In this document: positions 26,391-34,488 of the stretch, in pieces | How the letters are laid out: every line of letters begins with the position of its first letter | Position numbering within the stretch: position 1 is the stretch's first letter | Origin: Phaeodactylibacter sp. | GTDB taxonomy: Bacteria; Bacteroidota; Bacteroidia; Chitinophagales; Saprospiraceae | Length of the DNA stretch: 41,562 nt | Assembly: GCF_022763345.1 (NCBI RefSeq) | Contig: NZ_JALEGS010000090.1 | Span: forward strand, 1-41,562 | Reading direction: 5' to 3' | The notes under the pieces: generated by a model | What the model was told of the DNA's origin: nothing | The model's input: the letters and a program-made list of their open reading frames with translations, nothing else | The model's database searches: none | Translations under genes and position numbers: made by a program

Positions 26391-26398
26391 TATATTTG
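26391..26398 (+). promoter_or_regulatory. Possible -7 promoter box before the REC-Crp/Fnr gene
   Basis: TATATTTG fits the TAnnTTTG consensus and lies 27 bp before the ATG at 26426. No good TTTG lies 20 bp upstream. The regulator may be transcribed both from here and together with the kinase. Confidence 0.42.
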
Positions 26399-26425
26399 AG
26401 GACTGTAACCAGATAAAAAACAGCG

Positions 26426-27469
26426 ATGAAAAAAATCCTAGTCATTGAAGATAATGAGGAAGTACGTGAAAACCTGGAAGAAATCCTTGAGCTTTCCGGC
26501 TATCAGGTGACAACCGCCGAAGATGGTAAAGTAGGTGTTGAAAAAGCCCTGACCAACCCGCCTGACCTCATCCTGTGCGATGTGATGATGCCGCACCTCG
26601 ACGGGTTTGGCGTGCTCAATATCCTTAGCAAGAAGAGCGCGACTTCCAATGTGCCGTTCATTTTTCTTACCGCAAAAACGGAAAAATCCGACTTCCGCCG
26701 GGGCATGAACCTCGGGGCCGACGACTACGTCACTAAGCCTTTCTACAAAGACGAGCTGCTCGATGTCATCGAAACCCGCCTGGAAAAAAGCGAACGGCTC
26801 AAAAAGCAGTTTGACAAAACCGAGCAGGGCCTTACGGCTTTCATCAACGAGGCGAAAGGGTACGAAGAACTCCGCAAACTATCGGATGAGCGGAAAGTCA
26901 AACACTACAAGCGGCGTGACCTCATTTTTGAAGAGGGCGACTACCCCCGCTATCTCTACTTTGTCAAATCCGGCAAAGCCAAAGTCTTTAAGACCAACGA
27001 GGATGGGAAGGAATACATCATTGAAATCTGCAAGGAAGGGGACTTCTTCGGTTACCTGGACTTGCTGAAAGAGGAAAAGTACACAGAGTCCGCAGCCGCC
27101 ATGGAGGAAACAGAGATCAGCCTGATCCCAAAGGAGGATTTTTCAAAGCTGCTGAATGCCAACCGGGACGTAGCTTCCCAGATGATTAAAATGCTGGCCA
27201 GCAACGTCACTGCCAAGGAGGAACAACTGCTCAACCTCGCGTACAACTCCGTGCGGCGGCGAGTAGCGGATGCCATCCTGCTCCTGCACGAAAAGCAGGG
27301 CGAAGGCAATATCAGTATTCTGCGTGATGACCTGGCGCGCATCGTAGGTACCGCCAAAGAGAGCGTTATCCGTATGCTTACCGAATTCAAGGAGGATGGC
27401 TATATTGAAGTGATTGACGGTGCGATCAAGATCGTTGATCCGGAGGGGCTCCGCAATATGCATGCTTAA
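26426..27469 (+). CDS. Response regulator fused to Crp/Fnr-type transcription factor
   Basis: The product has 347 residues. The REC domain (1-120) has acidic residues E8/D9, the phospho-acceptor D52 (LCDVMMP), T82 and K104 (VTKPF). A short linker leads to a cyclic-nucleotide-binding-like beta roll (about 160-275; IFEEGDYPRYLYFVKSGKAKV, EGDFFGYLDLL) and a Crp-type winged helix (about 280-340). The recognition helix reads GTAKESVIRML, with Glu and Arg as in Crp/Fnr. No Fnr-type cysteine cluster is present, and the cAMP phosphate pocket is not clear. REC joined to Crp/Fnr would merge the jobs of FixJ and FixK into one protein. It lies 101 bp after the FixL-like kinase. Targets are unknown. Confidence 0.9.
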   Translation: MKKILVIEDNEEVRENLEEILELSGYQVTTAEDGKVGVEKALTNPPDLILCDVMMPHLDGFGVLNILSKKSATSNVPFIFLTAKTEKSDFRRGMNLGADDYVTKPFYKDELLDVIETRLEKSERLKKQFDKTEQGLTAFINEAKGYEELRKLSDERKVKHYKRRDLIFEEGDYPRYLYFVKSGKAKVFKTNEDGKEYIIEICKEGDFFGYLDLLKEEKYTESAAAMEETEISLIPKEDFSKLLNANRDVASQMIKMLASNVTAKEEQLLNLAYNSVRRRVADAILLLHEKQGEGNISILRDDLARIVGTAKESVIRMLTEFKEDGYIEVIDGAIKIVDPEGLRNMHA

Positions 27470-27503
27470 AACTCCGGCAGGCCACGGTGGCCCCACCTAA
27501 CAG

Positions 27504-27537
27504 AAGAAGCAGCTGAACGTACGCTCAGCTGCTTCTT
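27504..27537. terminator. Terminator between regulator and barrel gene
   Basis: AAGAAGCAGCTGA (27504-27516) and TCAGCTGCTTCTT (27525-27537) pair perfectly over 13 bp with loop ACGTACGC, followed by TTAGTTT. It sits between convergent genes and has A's before its left arm, so it could serve both. Confidence 0.8.
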
Positions 27538-27562
27538 TTAGTTTGGTGTAAAGCGGTTTAGG

Positions 27563-28072
27563 CTATTGCCCCAGAATGTAACGGACGCCTACACTTCCGT
27601 AGCCGCCACCAAAGCCGCTAAGATAGCCATTGAAGGAAAACGTCGGTATCCAGTCTACGCTTATATTAACCGGCGCGTCATCAAATGCATAATCCAGACC
27701 AAGATACCCTTGTATGCCAATAGCGGTTGAAGAGTAGTCATCGTCAAAAGCGAAGGCATTGTCATAGTTCCAGAAAAATACAGTAGCTCCGCCACCATAA
27801 TACCAGTGCAGACCCTCAAGCCCTTCTATATCCAGCGGTTTGTGGATCTGATAACCTGCGCTAACATTTACCCAGCGCCCGTAACCCCATCCTCTTGTCC
27901 CGACGTATGCTTCCACGGCATGTCCATTATCATTCAGAAAATGCTTGATAGAAAGAGAAAGTGGATAACCAAGCCGGGCCCCTACAGCAGTGCGGTATTC
28001 CTGTGCAGTAGCAGAATCCGTAATCAGCATAAAGCTGAAGAGCAATGGCAAGAAAAATAATAGTCTTTTCAT
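27563..28072 (-). CDS. Small outer-membrane beta-barrel protein
   Basis: The product has 169 residues with a signal peptide (MKRLLFFLPLLFSFMLITDSATAQ). The mature part alternates polar and aromatic residues in short strands (AVGARLGYPLSLSIKHF, HAVEAYVGTRGW, HWYYGGGATVFFWNY, GIQGYLGLDYAF, VNISVDWIPTFSF, YGSVGVRYILGQ), giving about 8 strands. This resembles the small OmpA/OmpX-like barrels of Bacteroidota. No enzymatic motif is visible. It has its own promoter-like box upstream and a shared terminator. Confidence 0.78.
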   Translation of the reverse strand: MKRLLFFLPLLFSFMLITDSATAQEYRTAVGARLGYPLSLSIKHFLNDNGHAVEAYVGTRGWGYGRWVNVSAGYQIHKPLDIEGLEGLHWYYGGGATVFFWNYDNAFAFDDDYSSTAIGIQGYLGLDYAFDDAPVNISVDWIPTFSFNGYLSGFGGGYGSVGVRYILGQ

Positions 28073-28154
28073 AGTAAAAAGTTATGGTTAATTAGGATTA
28101 AACTTTTTATCCGATTCTCAATGTTTTGAGTAGACTATGCTATTATTCCGGCAC

Positions 28155-28162
28155 CAAATATA
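28155..28162 (-). promoter_or_regulatory. Promoter -7 box of the small barrel gene
   Basis: On the minus strand TATATTTG (28162-28155) matches TAnnTTTG, about 83 bp before the ATG at 28072. The initial transcript would carry a CCGGAATAATAGCA string that also occurs upstream of the PorP-like gene (8877-8864). Confidence 0.42.
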
Positions 28163-28198
28163 GAAGTTTCAATGGAATAACGATAAACCCTGTGCATT

Positions 28199-30460
28199 TT
28201 ATCCTCCTTCTTGTTCAAACCTGAGAAGCTGCCCGATCTCATACAAATCAGGAATACTCTCCAGAAAATTAGCATCCTTACAGGATAACTCCAGGTGTAT
28301 GACCGTCTGCCCATCCTCCGACAAGCAGTAAATATGCTTCCTGAAAAAATCATAGTAGCGGACCCGCTCCCGCTCCGTATAGGCTAATGCAGGTTGTTGG
28401 TCCAAAGTGATTGAGGCAGTGGCTTTTGCCAGATTTTTGCCCGCCCAGTCTTCCAGCGATTGCCCGCCGGCAGGCAGGAATTCGTACACCACCCGGGACT
28501 GCCCGTAGTCGCCCTGCTTGTAGAGCTTTTGAATGCTTCTTTCCAGTTGCCATGTCTTTGGATAGGTCAGAATGAGTCCATGCTCCACCGTATCCGCTTT
28601 GTAATCCGCTTCAAGTTCCGCAGGCGAAGGCAATACCGGAGGATGCGCCTGCCCCCGGGCATCGAAGTACCCGAAGCGGTCATCGGATACGAATTGCGCC
28701 ACGGCATTGTTCTCAGCCAGTATCTGACAAAGTTCCTGCGTGGTGGTGTAATCCCCGCAACCTTTAAGCATCCGGTATTTCATGGGCGTCAGCAGCTCCC
28801 CTGTCGTCCTCAGCAGGCCAAAGCGCCCCTCCTGCTGCCCTACGAGCACACCTTTAGTCAGTGCCCGCAAATGCCCATAGACGGGCTCAATCATCAATTG
28901 CCCCTCCCGGTTGATAAAGCCCCAGTTGTTGTCCTGCGCTTGTACCAGGTAGCCTTCCAGGTCCACCGGAATAAGGCCAGCGTACTTGCCTGGGCTTACC
29001 ATCCACTGCCCTTGGGTATCAATAACGCCAGTCTGCCCGTTTTCTAAAGCTACGGCCTGATTGCCCTGAAAGGGGTGGATGAGGTCAAACTGTGGCGACA
29101 GGAGCATGGCGGCGCGATCGTTGATCAGGCCCATTTCCCCGCCTGCAAAAGCCCAGTAGGTGGTGTCATCACGTGGGATCAGGCGTTCATACACGAAGGG
29201 TACCAGCGTATCGCCTGAAAGGTGCAGTATCCCCTGCCCTCCATTGCGTTGAGCCAGCAGCAGGCTGTCGCCTAAATATTCCAGCTTTTCAAAGTAGATG
29301 GGGAACAACGCTTTTCCGTCCGTTTGTACCAGACCGTACCGCTCTTCCAGTTTGACCAGGGCAAGGCGGGGATGCACCGGCTCAATCTCATCGTATTGGG
29401 CGGGGAGCAACACACGGTTCTCCCCATCGCGCAGTCCGGTCCGCCCTTTTTCCATGAAGGTTTGAAAGTGTGCGGCGTTAGCAGCGTCACACCAGCGCTT
29501 AAGTTTGCGGGGTACCTTCTGAAGGGCATTTAGCCAGACCCAGTCTTCCTGAGCGCCGTCCGCTGTAGCGACCTGCCAACCCCAGGATTCTCTGGACTTG
29601 ATCTGGTACACCAAGGATTCCCGCTGATCGGCACGCTGAATGCTTAGCGCCTCCCCTTTTAGCTGCCACCTTGCCGTTGTTGATTGTGCGCTACGCCCGT
29701 CCCAGTAACGGGCGTGCCCATTTTCTGCCAGCAGCCAGTATGCAGCTCCGCCCTGCACAGCCATCCAACCAGAGGCTTCCTCCGTTGCCTGCACCATCCG
29801 CCGCTCTACGAGCTGCTGCTGTCCGGATAGCCGGTTGTGTACCAACTGCCGGTCCCAGCGCCCGGAATTATCCCAACGGTATTCATAGGTCCGCCAGGCG
29901 GTCAGTTGCCCCTTATCGAGCCAAGATTCTGCCACGGGCCAGCCTTCCGCATTGAGCAAATAAGCAAACGCCCGCTGCCCATCTATGCTGACCAACGAAA
30001 GGCGACTAGCTTCAGGCGTACCGGAAAGCTCAGGCATTACGGCGAGCAGCGTATCCATAGCTGCGGTCGGGGTCGCTGCGGGTCTCAGGGCGGTGGTGTC
30101 ATAAAACAACCCGGCCGTGCCAGGTGCCCTGTGCCATAGCTGACCGGTGTGGAACCGGGCCTGCATTGCACCCTCTTCGCCCAATTCCAATGTCCACTTT
30201 TGGGCGGCCCCGTAAACGGGCATACGGGTTACCTGTAGCTGATCCACGCCATCGGGCTGGCTGCATTGGACCTCAGACAAGGTAGCCTGCTCAAAATCCC
30301 ATGCCCCGGTCTGCTCACTGACGGTGTAAGTCAACAGATAGGCATGCGTACCGGGCGCATCAGCCGGAAAGAGCCATTGTGGAAACATCTGTGCCGAAAT
30401 AGCCGTAAAAAACAATTGAAAGGCGGCGATAAAAAGGGCCACCCGAATGGAATTGCTCAT
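28199..30460 (-). CDS. Exported WG-repeat protein
   Basis: From the ATG at 30460 the product has 753 residues. A signal peptide (MSNSIRVALFIAAFQLFFTA, cleavage after ISAQ) is followed by a beta-rich region of unknown type. Between about 330 and 600 there are WG (KWG) repeats of about 30-50 residues, for example GLRDGENRVLLPAQYDEIEP, YGLVQTDGKALFPIYFEKL, MGLINDRAAMLLSPQFDLI, TGVIDTQGQWMVSPGKY and NWGFINREGQLMIEPVYGH. WG repeats are thought to form propeller-like or beta-rich scaffolds; their function is unclear. An alternative TTG start at 30484 would overlap hemW and gives a poorer signal peptide. It is the last gene of the crtA-like/hydrolase/hemW operon. Confidence 0.82.
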   Translation of the reverse strand: MSNSIRVALFIAAFQLFFTAISAQMFPQWLFPADAPGTHAYLLTYTVSEQTGAWDFEQATLSEVQCSQPDGVDQLQVTRMPVYGAAQKWTLELGEEGAMQARFHTGQLWHRAPGTAGLFYDTTALRPAATPTAAMDTLLAVMPELSGTPEASRLSLVSIDGQRAFAYLLNAEGWPVAESWLDKGQLTAWRTYEYRWDNSGRWDRQLVHNRLSGQQQLVERRMVQATEEASGWMAVQGGAAYWLLAENGHARYWDGRSAQSTTARWQLKGEALSIQRADQRESLVYQIKSRESWGWQVATADGAQEDWVWLNALQKVPRKLKRWCDAANAAHFQTFMEKGRTGLRDGENRVLLPAQYDEIEPVHPRLALVKLEERYGLVQTDGKALFPIYFEKLEYLGDSLLLAQRNGGQGILHLSGDTLVPFVYERLIPRDDTTYWAFAGGEMGLINDRAAMLLSPQFDLIHPFQGNQAVALENGQTGVIDTQGQWMVSPGKYAGLIPVDLEGYLVQAQDNNWGFINREGQLMIEPVYGHLRALTKGVLVGQQEGRFGLLRTTGELLTPMKYRMLKGCGDYTTTQELCQILAENNAVAQFVSDDRFGYFDARGQAHPPVLPSPAELEADYKADTVEHGLILTYPKTWQLERSIQKLYKQGDYGQSRVVYEFLPAGGQSLEDWAGKNLAKATASITLDQQPALAYTERERVRYYDFFRKHIYCLSEDGQTVIHLELSCKDANFLESIPDLYEIGQLLRFEQEGG

Positions 30461-30477
30461 ATGCTCAAAATTTTCTC

Positions 30478-31623
30478 TTACCAAAATAAATCGGCAGCAA
30501 TACCATCTGCCATAAAACGGTGGGTGCCAGGCAGCCAGTATTTGCCATGCGCTGAAGCCACCTGCCCCGCCGCCTCAAAACGGGCAACTTCCCGCTCAAA
30601 GTGTGCCGCATATTCCACTCCAAAACGGCTCCGGATAGTGCCCAGGCTAACCCCCCAGATGGTCCGAAGACCGGTCATCACATATTCATTGTACTGATCG
30701 GCAGTGCTGAGTTCCTCTTTTTCAAACAGCCCTAAGCCGATCGCCTGGCCCAGATCAGAGGATGCCATCGCTTTGAGGTACTTCGCGTTATTGGCCACGT
30801 TCCACTGCCGGCTATGCCCGTTGAAACTGTGGGCAGAGGGGCCAATGCCGAGGTAGGGCTCTCCTTTCCAGTAGCTGCTGTTGTGCAGGGCGTAGCGCCC
30901 GGGCAGGGCAAAATTGGACACCTCGTATTGTTCATACCCTGCGGCACCAGTCAGCTCTACCAGCATCTCAAAGTGGCGGGCAGCGGCAGCTTCCTCCACC
31001 GGGGGAACTTTGCCTTTTCTTACAAAATAGTCGAGGGCGGTCTGCGGCTCTACCGTCAGAGCATAGGCGGAAAAGTGGGGTACTTCAGCCTCCAAAACCG
31101 TTTGCAGATTGGCGGCCCAATGCGCATCAGGCATGGTGGGCGCGCCGTAGATGAGGTCGACGGTAAGGTCGCGGAAGCCAGCGGCGCGGGCGCGTTCCAC
31201 ACACTGACGGGCTTCAGCCGCATTATGTGCCCGGTTGAAAAAGGTGAGGTCTTCTTCGAAAAAAGACTGAATGCCAATGCTCAGCCGGTTGACCGGCGAT
31301 GCGCGCAGGGCTTGCAGCTTTTCCGGTGTGAGGTCATCGGGGTTGGCCTCAAGGGTGATTTCGGCATCCGGCGCGAGTTCGAAGTGCCGGGCAACGGCGT
31401 CGAAAAACGCAGCCAGTTCCTCCGCTTCCAGCAGGCTGGGTGTCCCCCCGCCAAAGTAAAGGCTTTGCAAAGGCTCCTGTGGCAGGTAGCCCGCGCGCCA
31501 GTGCAGCTCCTTCAGCATGGCTTCCACTACCTGCGACTTGTACTTCAGCGAGGTGGAGAAGTGGAAATTGCAGTAGTGGCAGGCTTGCTTGCAAAATGGA
31601 ATATGAAAATAAATACCTGGCAT
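30478..31623 (-). CDS. hemW: Radical SAM haem chaperone HemW
   Basis: The product has 381 residues. FCKQACHYCNF carries the [4Fe-4S] cysteines Cys11, Cys15 and Cys18, followed by Asn-Phe as in HemW rather than the fourth Cys of HemN. LYFGGGTPSLL binds SAM, RLSIGIQSF and LTVDLIYGAP are core motifs, and LHNSSYWKGEPYLGIGPSAHSF has the HNxxYW haem-binding signature of HemW. HemW delivers haem to target proteins; older annotation as oxygen-independent coproporphyrinogen oxidase is probably wrong here. It starts 10 bp after the alpha/beta hydrolase gene. The two upstream genes include a CrtA-like protein, whose family is reported to need haem, so the link may be functional. Confidence 0.92.
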   Translation of the reverse strand: MPGIYFHIPFCKQACHYCNFHFSTSLKYKSQVVEAMLKELHWRAGYLPQEPLQSLYFGGGTPSLLEAEELAAFFDAVARHFELAPDAEITLEANPDDLTPEKLQALRASPVNRLSIGIQSFFEEDLTFFNRAHNAAEARQCVERARAAGFRDLTVDLIYGAPTMPDAHWAANLQTVLEAEVPHFSAYALTVEPQTALDYFVRKGKVPPVEEAAAARHFEMLVELTGAAGYEQYEVSNFALPGRYALHNSSYWKGEPYLGIGPSAHSFNGHSRQWNVANNAKYLKAMASSDLGQAIGLGLFEKEELSTADQYNEYVMTGLRTIWGVSLGTIRSRFGVEYAAHFEREVARFEAAGQVASAHGKYWLPGTHRFMADGIAADLFW

Positions 31624-31633
31624 GTACCGTAGT

Positions 31634-32404
31634 TTAAGCCTCTAAAAACGATTCTAAGGCTTCCAATAGTGCCTTCGGTGCCTCGGCATGCACCCAGTGC
31701 CCGGCTTTGTCGATGGTCTTGAGCTGGTATTTGGGGAAGTGGGCTTCCAAGTCAGGCAGGTCGCTGTCCTGAATGTAATCGGAGCGCCCGCCGCGCACAA
31801 ACAGCGTGGGGCCTTCAAAGGGCGGGTGCTGCCCGGGCAAAGCATCCAGGATATCAGCATAGTGGTTCCACAGGGCATCCAGGTTCATTTTCCAACGGTA
31901 AGCACCGGATTTGCTGCGGGTCAGGTTTTTTAACAAAAACTGGCGGATACCCAGGCTATTGATCTGGGCTTTCAGCATATCCTCGGCTTCTCCCCGGCTG
32001 TCAATCGCGGACAGGTCAAGGCTTTGCAGGGCTTTGAATATCTCCTCATGCCCACCGGTGTAGGCTTTGGGGGCAATATCCACCACAATCAATTTGTCCA
32101 CCATGTCCGGGTAATGTTGGGCGAAGGCCATGGCTGTTTTGCCGCCCATGGAGTGCCCCAGGATGTGGGCTTTGAAAATCCAGTGGGACTCCATAAAGTG
32201 GTGCAGGTCTTCGGCCATGGCGGTATAGGTATGTGCCTCATCGTGGGGCGAGCGCCCATGGTTGCGTTGGTCTACCAGATAAACGGTGTAATGCTCCGCC
32301 AGTTTTTTGCCAAGGGTCTGCCAGTTATCGAGGGTGCCGAACAGCCCGTGCAGTATGATGAGCGGTTCGCCTTGTCCGAAGGTTTTATAGTTGAGTTCGA
32401 GCAT
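31634..32404 (-). CDS. Alpha/beta hydrolase (YbfF-like esterase family)
   Basis: From the ATG at 32404 the product has 256 residues. The oxyanion region LIILHGLFGTLDNW, the motif DQRNHGRSPH, the nucleophile Ser in GHSMGGK, a late Asp (RGGRSDYI) and the catalytic His in AGHWVHAE form a complete catalytic triad. It resembles the E. coli YbfF acyl-CoA/ester hydrolase group. No signal peptide is present, so it is cytoplasmic. An upstream in-frame start (32485) would overlap the previous gene and adds unlike residues. It lies between a CrtA-like gene and hemW in an operon. The substrate is not known. Confidence 0.87.
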   Translation of the reverse strand: MLELNYKTFGQGEPLIILHGLFGTLDNWQTLGKKLAEHYTVYLVDQRNHGRSPHDEAHTYTAMAEDLHHFMESHWIFKAHILGHSMGGKTAMAFAQHYPDMVDKLIVVDIAPKAYTGGHEEIFKALQSLDLSAIDSRGEAEDMLKAQINSLGIRQFLLKNLTRSKSGAYRWKMNLDALWNHYADILDALPGQHPPFEGPTLFVRGGRSDYIQDSDLPDLEAHFPKYQLKTIDKAGHWVHAEAPKALLEALESFLEA

Positions 32405-32436
32405 GGGTCGTTTTTCTTTTGTGCAAAAGTCTGTAA

Positions 32437-33162
32437 TTATGCTGGCTGAAACAACACCGATGCCGGCGTACGCCCCTCTTCCCAATCTCCCTCCGTACGG
32501 TAAGGGTGGAAACGGCAGAATAGCTCCTCCTTGTACCAGCCCAATTCACGGGTACGGCGCACCACCTCTTTGTGGTATTGGCTGCGGTAGGCATAAGCGG
32601 TCATGAGCTCACTGTTTTGCCAGAGGCTGAAGGTGGCCTGCTGTACAAGGGGCAGCTCGCCAATGCCTACGGAAAACAGCAGCCCTTCCTTGTCCTCCAC
32701 CGAGCGGCTTACCGGGGGCACAAAACGCCAGAATCGCCACAGGTGGCGGGTGTGAATGGTCGCCCGGGTGATTACCGCTACCGGGCGGGCGGGATCATAA
32801 TCTGTAGTGATGGGGAAAGGCATCTCCCCTTCCCACTCGCCATGCGCTTTGGCCGCCTCCATGTAGACCGTCCACCAGCCCGCGCAGCGCTCCCGGAATT
32901 CCGCAAACAGCGCATGCTTTTGAAAGAAGCGCGTTGCCGCACCTTCGTTTTCCCATACTCCAAGCAGACCGTAAACACCGAAATTGGGCCAGATGCTGAA
33001 GCCATTGCCTGCCCCGCTGCCCAGCATTTTGTGGAAACGCAACCCTTCTACCTGAGACAGCGATTCCCCGGCCAGCCCCATTTGCTTAAAGCCCCACCAA
33101 CGGTTGGGCAGAGACTGATACCGGAAAAAAGAAATGGTGGTAACGGATTGAGATGCAGCCAT
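32437..33162 (-). CDS. CrtA-like (spheroidene monooxygenase family) protein
   Basis: The product has 241 residues. It matches the CrtA family pattern: RWWGFKQMGLA near the N-terminus, GLRFHKMLGSGAGNGFSIWPNFGVYGLLGVWEN, then FAEFRERCAGWWTVYMEAAKAHGEWEG and PFPITTDYDPARPVAVITRATIH. CrtA of purple bacteria adds keto groups at C2 of acyclic carotenoids and has been reported to be haem-dependent. In Bacteroidota, relatives may make 2-keto carotenoids. No carotenoid gene lies in this window, so the role is inferred from family only. It is the first gene of the operon with a hydrolase and hemW. Confidence 0.75.
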   Translation of the reverse strand: MAASQSVTTISFFRYQSLPNRWWGFKQMGLAGESLSQVEGLRFHKMLGSGAGNGFSIWPNFGVYGLLGVWENEGAATRFFQKHALFAEFRERCAGWWTVYMEAAKAHGEWEGEMPFPITTDYDPARPVAVITRATIHTRHLWRFWRFVPPVSRSVEDKEGLLFSVGIGELPLVQQATFSLWQNSELMTAYAYRSQYHKEVVRRTRELGWYKEELFCRFHPYRTEGDWEEGRTPASVLFQPA

Positions 33163-33168
33163 AGTTGT

Positions 33169-33188
33169 GTTGTATTGATGAGTACAAC
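33169..33188. promoter_or_regulatory. Small dyad before the CrtA-like gene
   Basis: GTTGTA (33169-33174) and TACAAC (33183-33188) form a 6-bp inverted repeat with an 8-bp gap, 7 bp upstream of the ATG. It may be an operator or a leader hairpin; no named regulator fits well. Confidence 0.25.
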
Positions 33189-33287
33189 AGCAGCAACCGG
33201 GGCAATTGTTGCGCCCGCGTTAAAAAAGCCTTTGTGCGTTAAATCGAGGTTAAACAACGGGCAGTTGAGGCACCCAAACAGAAGGAT

Positions 33288-33319
33288 GTTGCGTTATGGT
33301 GTTGTGTTCCGTACATTCG
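33288..33319 (+). promoter_or_regulatory. Promoter of the ompH-ompH-murI set
   Basis: GTTG (33288-33291), a 20-bp spacer and TACATTCG (33312-33319, one mismatch from TAnnTTTG) lie 25 bp before the ATG at 33345. Confidence 0.45.
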
Positions 33320-33344
33320 TCAAAAAATCAAAAACAACGAAAAT

Positions 33345-33866
33345 ATGAACCAGTTATCACTAAAGAAGGCGCTGCTGACCCTAACCATCGTGGCAGCCGG
33401 CACCTTCACCACCTTCGCCCAGCGCATTGCCTATGTGAATGTCAATACCATTCTGGAAAGCATTGACGAATACCAGGCAGCGCAGCGCGACCTCGACAAA
33501 ACCGCACAGGCATGGCGGCAGGAAATCGCTCAGGAATACGATAAAATCAAGGGGATGTACAACCGCTATCAGGCGGAGCAAGTCCTTTTGAGCGAAGACG
33601 AACGACAGCGCCGTGAGGAAGAGATCATGGGCAAGGAGCAGGAAGTGCGCGACCTGCAAAAGTCCCGCTTCGGCCCGGAAGGCGATCTATTCAAGCTGCG
33701 GCAGGACCTCGTGCGCCCCATTCAGGAACGCGTCTACGCTGCGATTGAAGAATATGCTCAGGAGCGCGGCTATGACTTCATTTTTGATAAATCCAGCGGT
33801 GCCGGCATGATCTTTTCCAACCCGTCTTACGACAAAACGGAAGACGTCATGAAGAAGCTGAAGTAA
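33345..33866 (+). CDS. OmpH/Skp-family periplasmic chaperone (first copy)
   Basis: The product has 173 residues with a signal peptide ending FTTFAQ. RIAYVNVNTILESIDEYQAA is the typical OmpH start. A long coiled-coil of charged and Gln residues follows (about 45-135), then EYAQERGYDFIFDKSSGAGMIF, the conserved C-terminal core strand. Skp/OmpH trimers hold unfolded outer-membrane proteins in the periplasm. Two paralogues in tandem followed by murI are usual for Bacteroidota; the preceding gene bamA is not present here. Confidence 0.9.
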   Translation: MNQLSLKKALLTLTIVAAGTFTTFAQRIAYVNVNTILESIDEYQAAQRDLDKTAQAWRQEIAQEYDKIKGMYNRYQAEQVLLSEDERQRREEEIMGKEQEVRDLQKSRFGPEGDLFKLRQDLVRPIQERVYAAIEEYAQERGYDFIFDKSSGAGMIFSNPSYDKTEDVMKKLK

Positions 33867-33904
33867 TAAGGCGCAGGATTTCAGGCAAAAAAGCACGAAA
33901 TTCT

Positions 33905-33912
33905 TATTTTTG
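33905..33912 (+). promoter_or_regulatory. Possible second promoter before the second ompH
   Basis: TATTTTTG followed by CACCCGCAA has the form of a Bacteroidota -7 region (TAnnTTTG). It lies 58 bp before the ATG at 33971. The -33 box is not convincing. Confidence 0.42.
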
Positions 33913-33970
33913 CACCCGCAAAAAACAAAGATCAATTATTTGATCCAATACAAATTCAAACCGCATACGA

Positions 33971-34477
33971 ATGAAAAGTTTGTTGAAAATCACTTGTCTT
34001 GTAGCCCTCTTTGCAGCGACCGCTGGCACGCTACAGGCCCAAAAGTTTGGCTATGTCAACTCTGCAGCTATCCTGGCTGAAATGCCGGAGGTAAAGCAAG
34101 CGGATGCCAACCTTGAAGCCCTGCAAAAGCAGTTGCAGAAAAAAGGCCAGAGCATGCTGGAGCAGTTGCAGCAAGACTATGGTGTCTTGCAGCAGAAAGT
34201 TCAGAGCGGCGACTTGTCTCCTAAGCAACAGGAGGAAGAAGCACAAAAGCTGCAGGCACGCGAGCAGGAAATTGCTGCTTTTGAGCAGGACATGCGCAAG
34301 CAGGTTTCCGATAAGCGTGAAGAACTGTTGGGCCCGATCTACGAGAAGGTCAATCAGGCCATCAAGGATGTAGCAGAAGAGAATGGCTTCCAGTTCATTT
34401 TCGACCAAAATGTGCTGCTTTACGCTGAAGACTCTCAGAATGTGAATGATTTGGTAAAGGCGAAGCTGGCCAACTAA
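33971..34477 (+). CDS. OmpH/Skp-family periplasmic chaperone (second copy)
   Basis: The product has 168 residues with a signal peptide ending GTLQAQ. KFGYVNSAAILAEMPEVKQA begins the mature protein, a Gln/Lys/Glu-rich coiled coil spans about 45-125, and VAEENGFQFIFDQNVLLYA closes the core. It resembles the first copy and probably forms trimeric tentacle chaperones for outer-membrane proteins. It ends 11 bp before murI, so cotranscription is very likely. Confidence 0.9.
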   Translation: MKSLLKITCLVALFAATAGTLQAQKFGYVNSAAILAEMPEVKQADANLEALQKQLQKKGQSMLEQLQQDYGVLQQKVQSGDLSPKQQEEEAQKLQAREQEIAAFEQDMRKQVSDKREELLGPIYEKVNQAIKDVAEENGFQFIFDQNVLLYAEDSQNVNDLVKAKLAN

Positions 34478-34488
34478 GCCTGCCGGCA

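Noticed and set aside
32405..32485. Longer N-terminus for the alpha/beta hydrolase
   Set aside because: It overlaps the CrtA-like gene and lacks family similarity; the hydrolase core starts at the ATG at 32404.
33169..33188. Dyad before the CrtA-like gene as a PpsR/CrtJ site
   Set aside because: PpsR/CrtJ sites are TGT-N12-ACA; here the spacing is 10 or 13, so no support.
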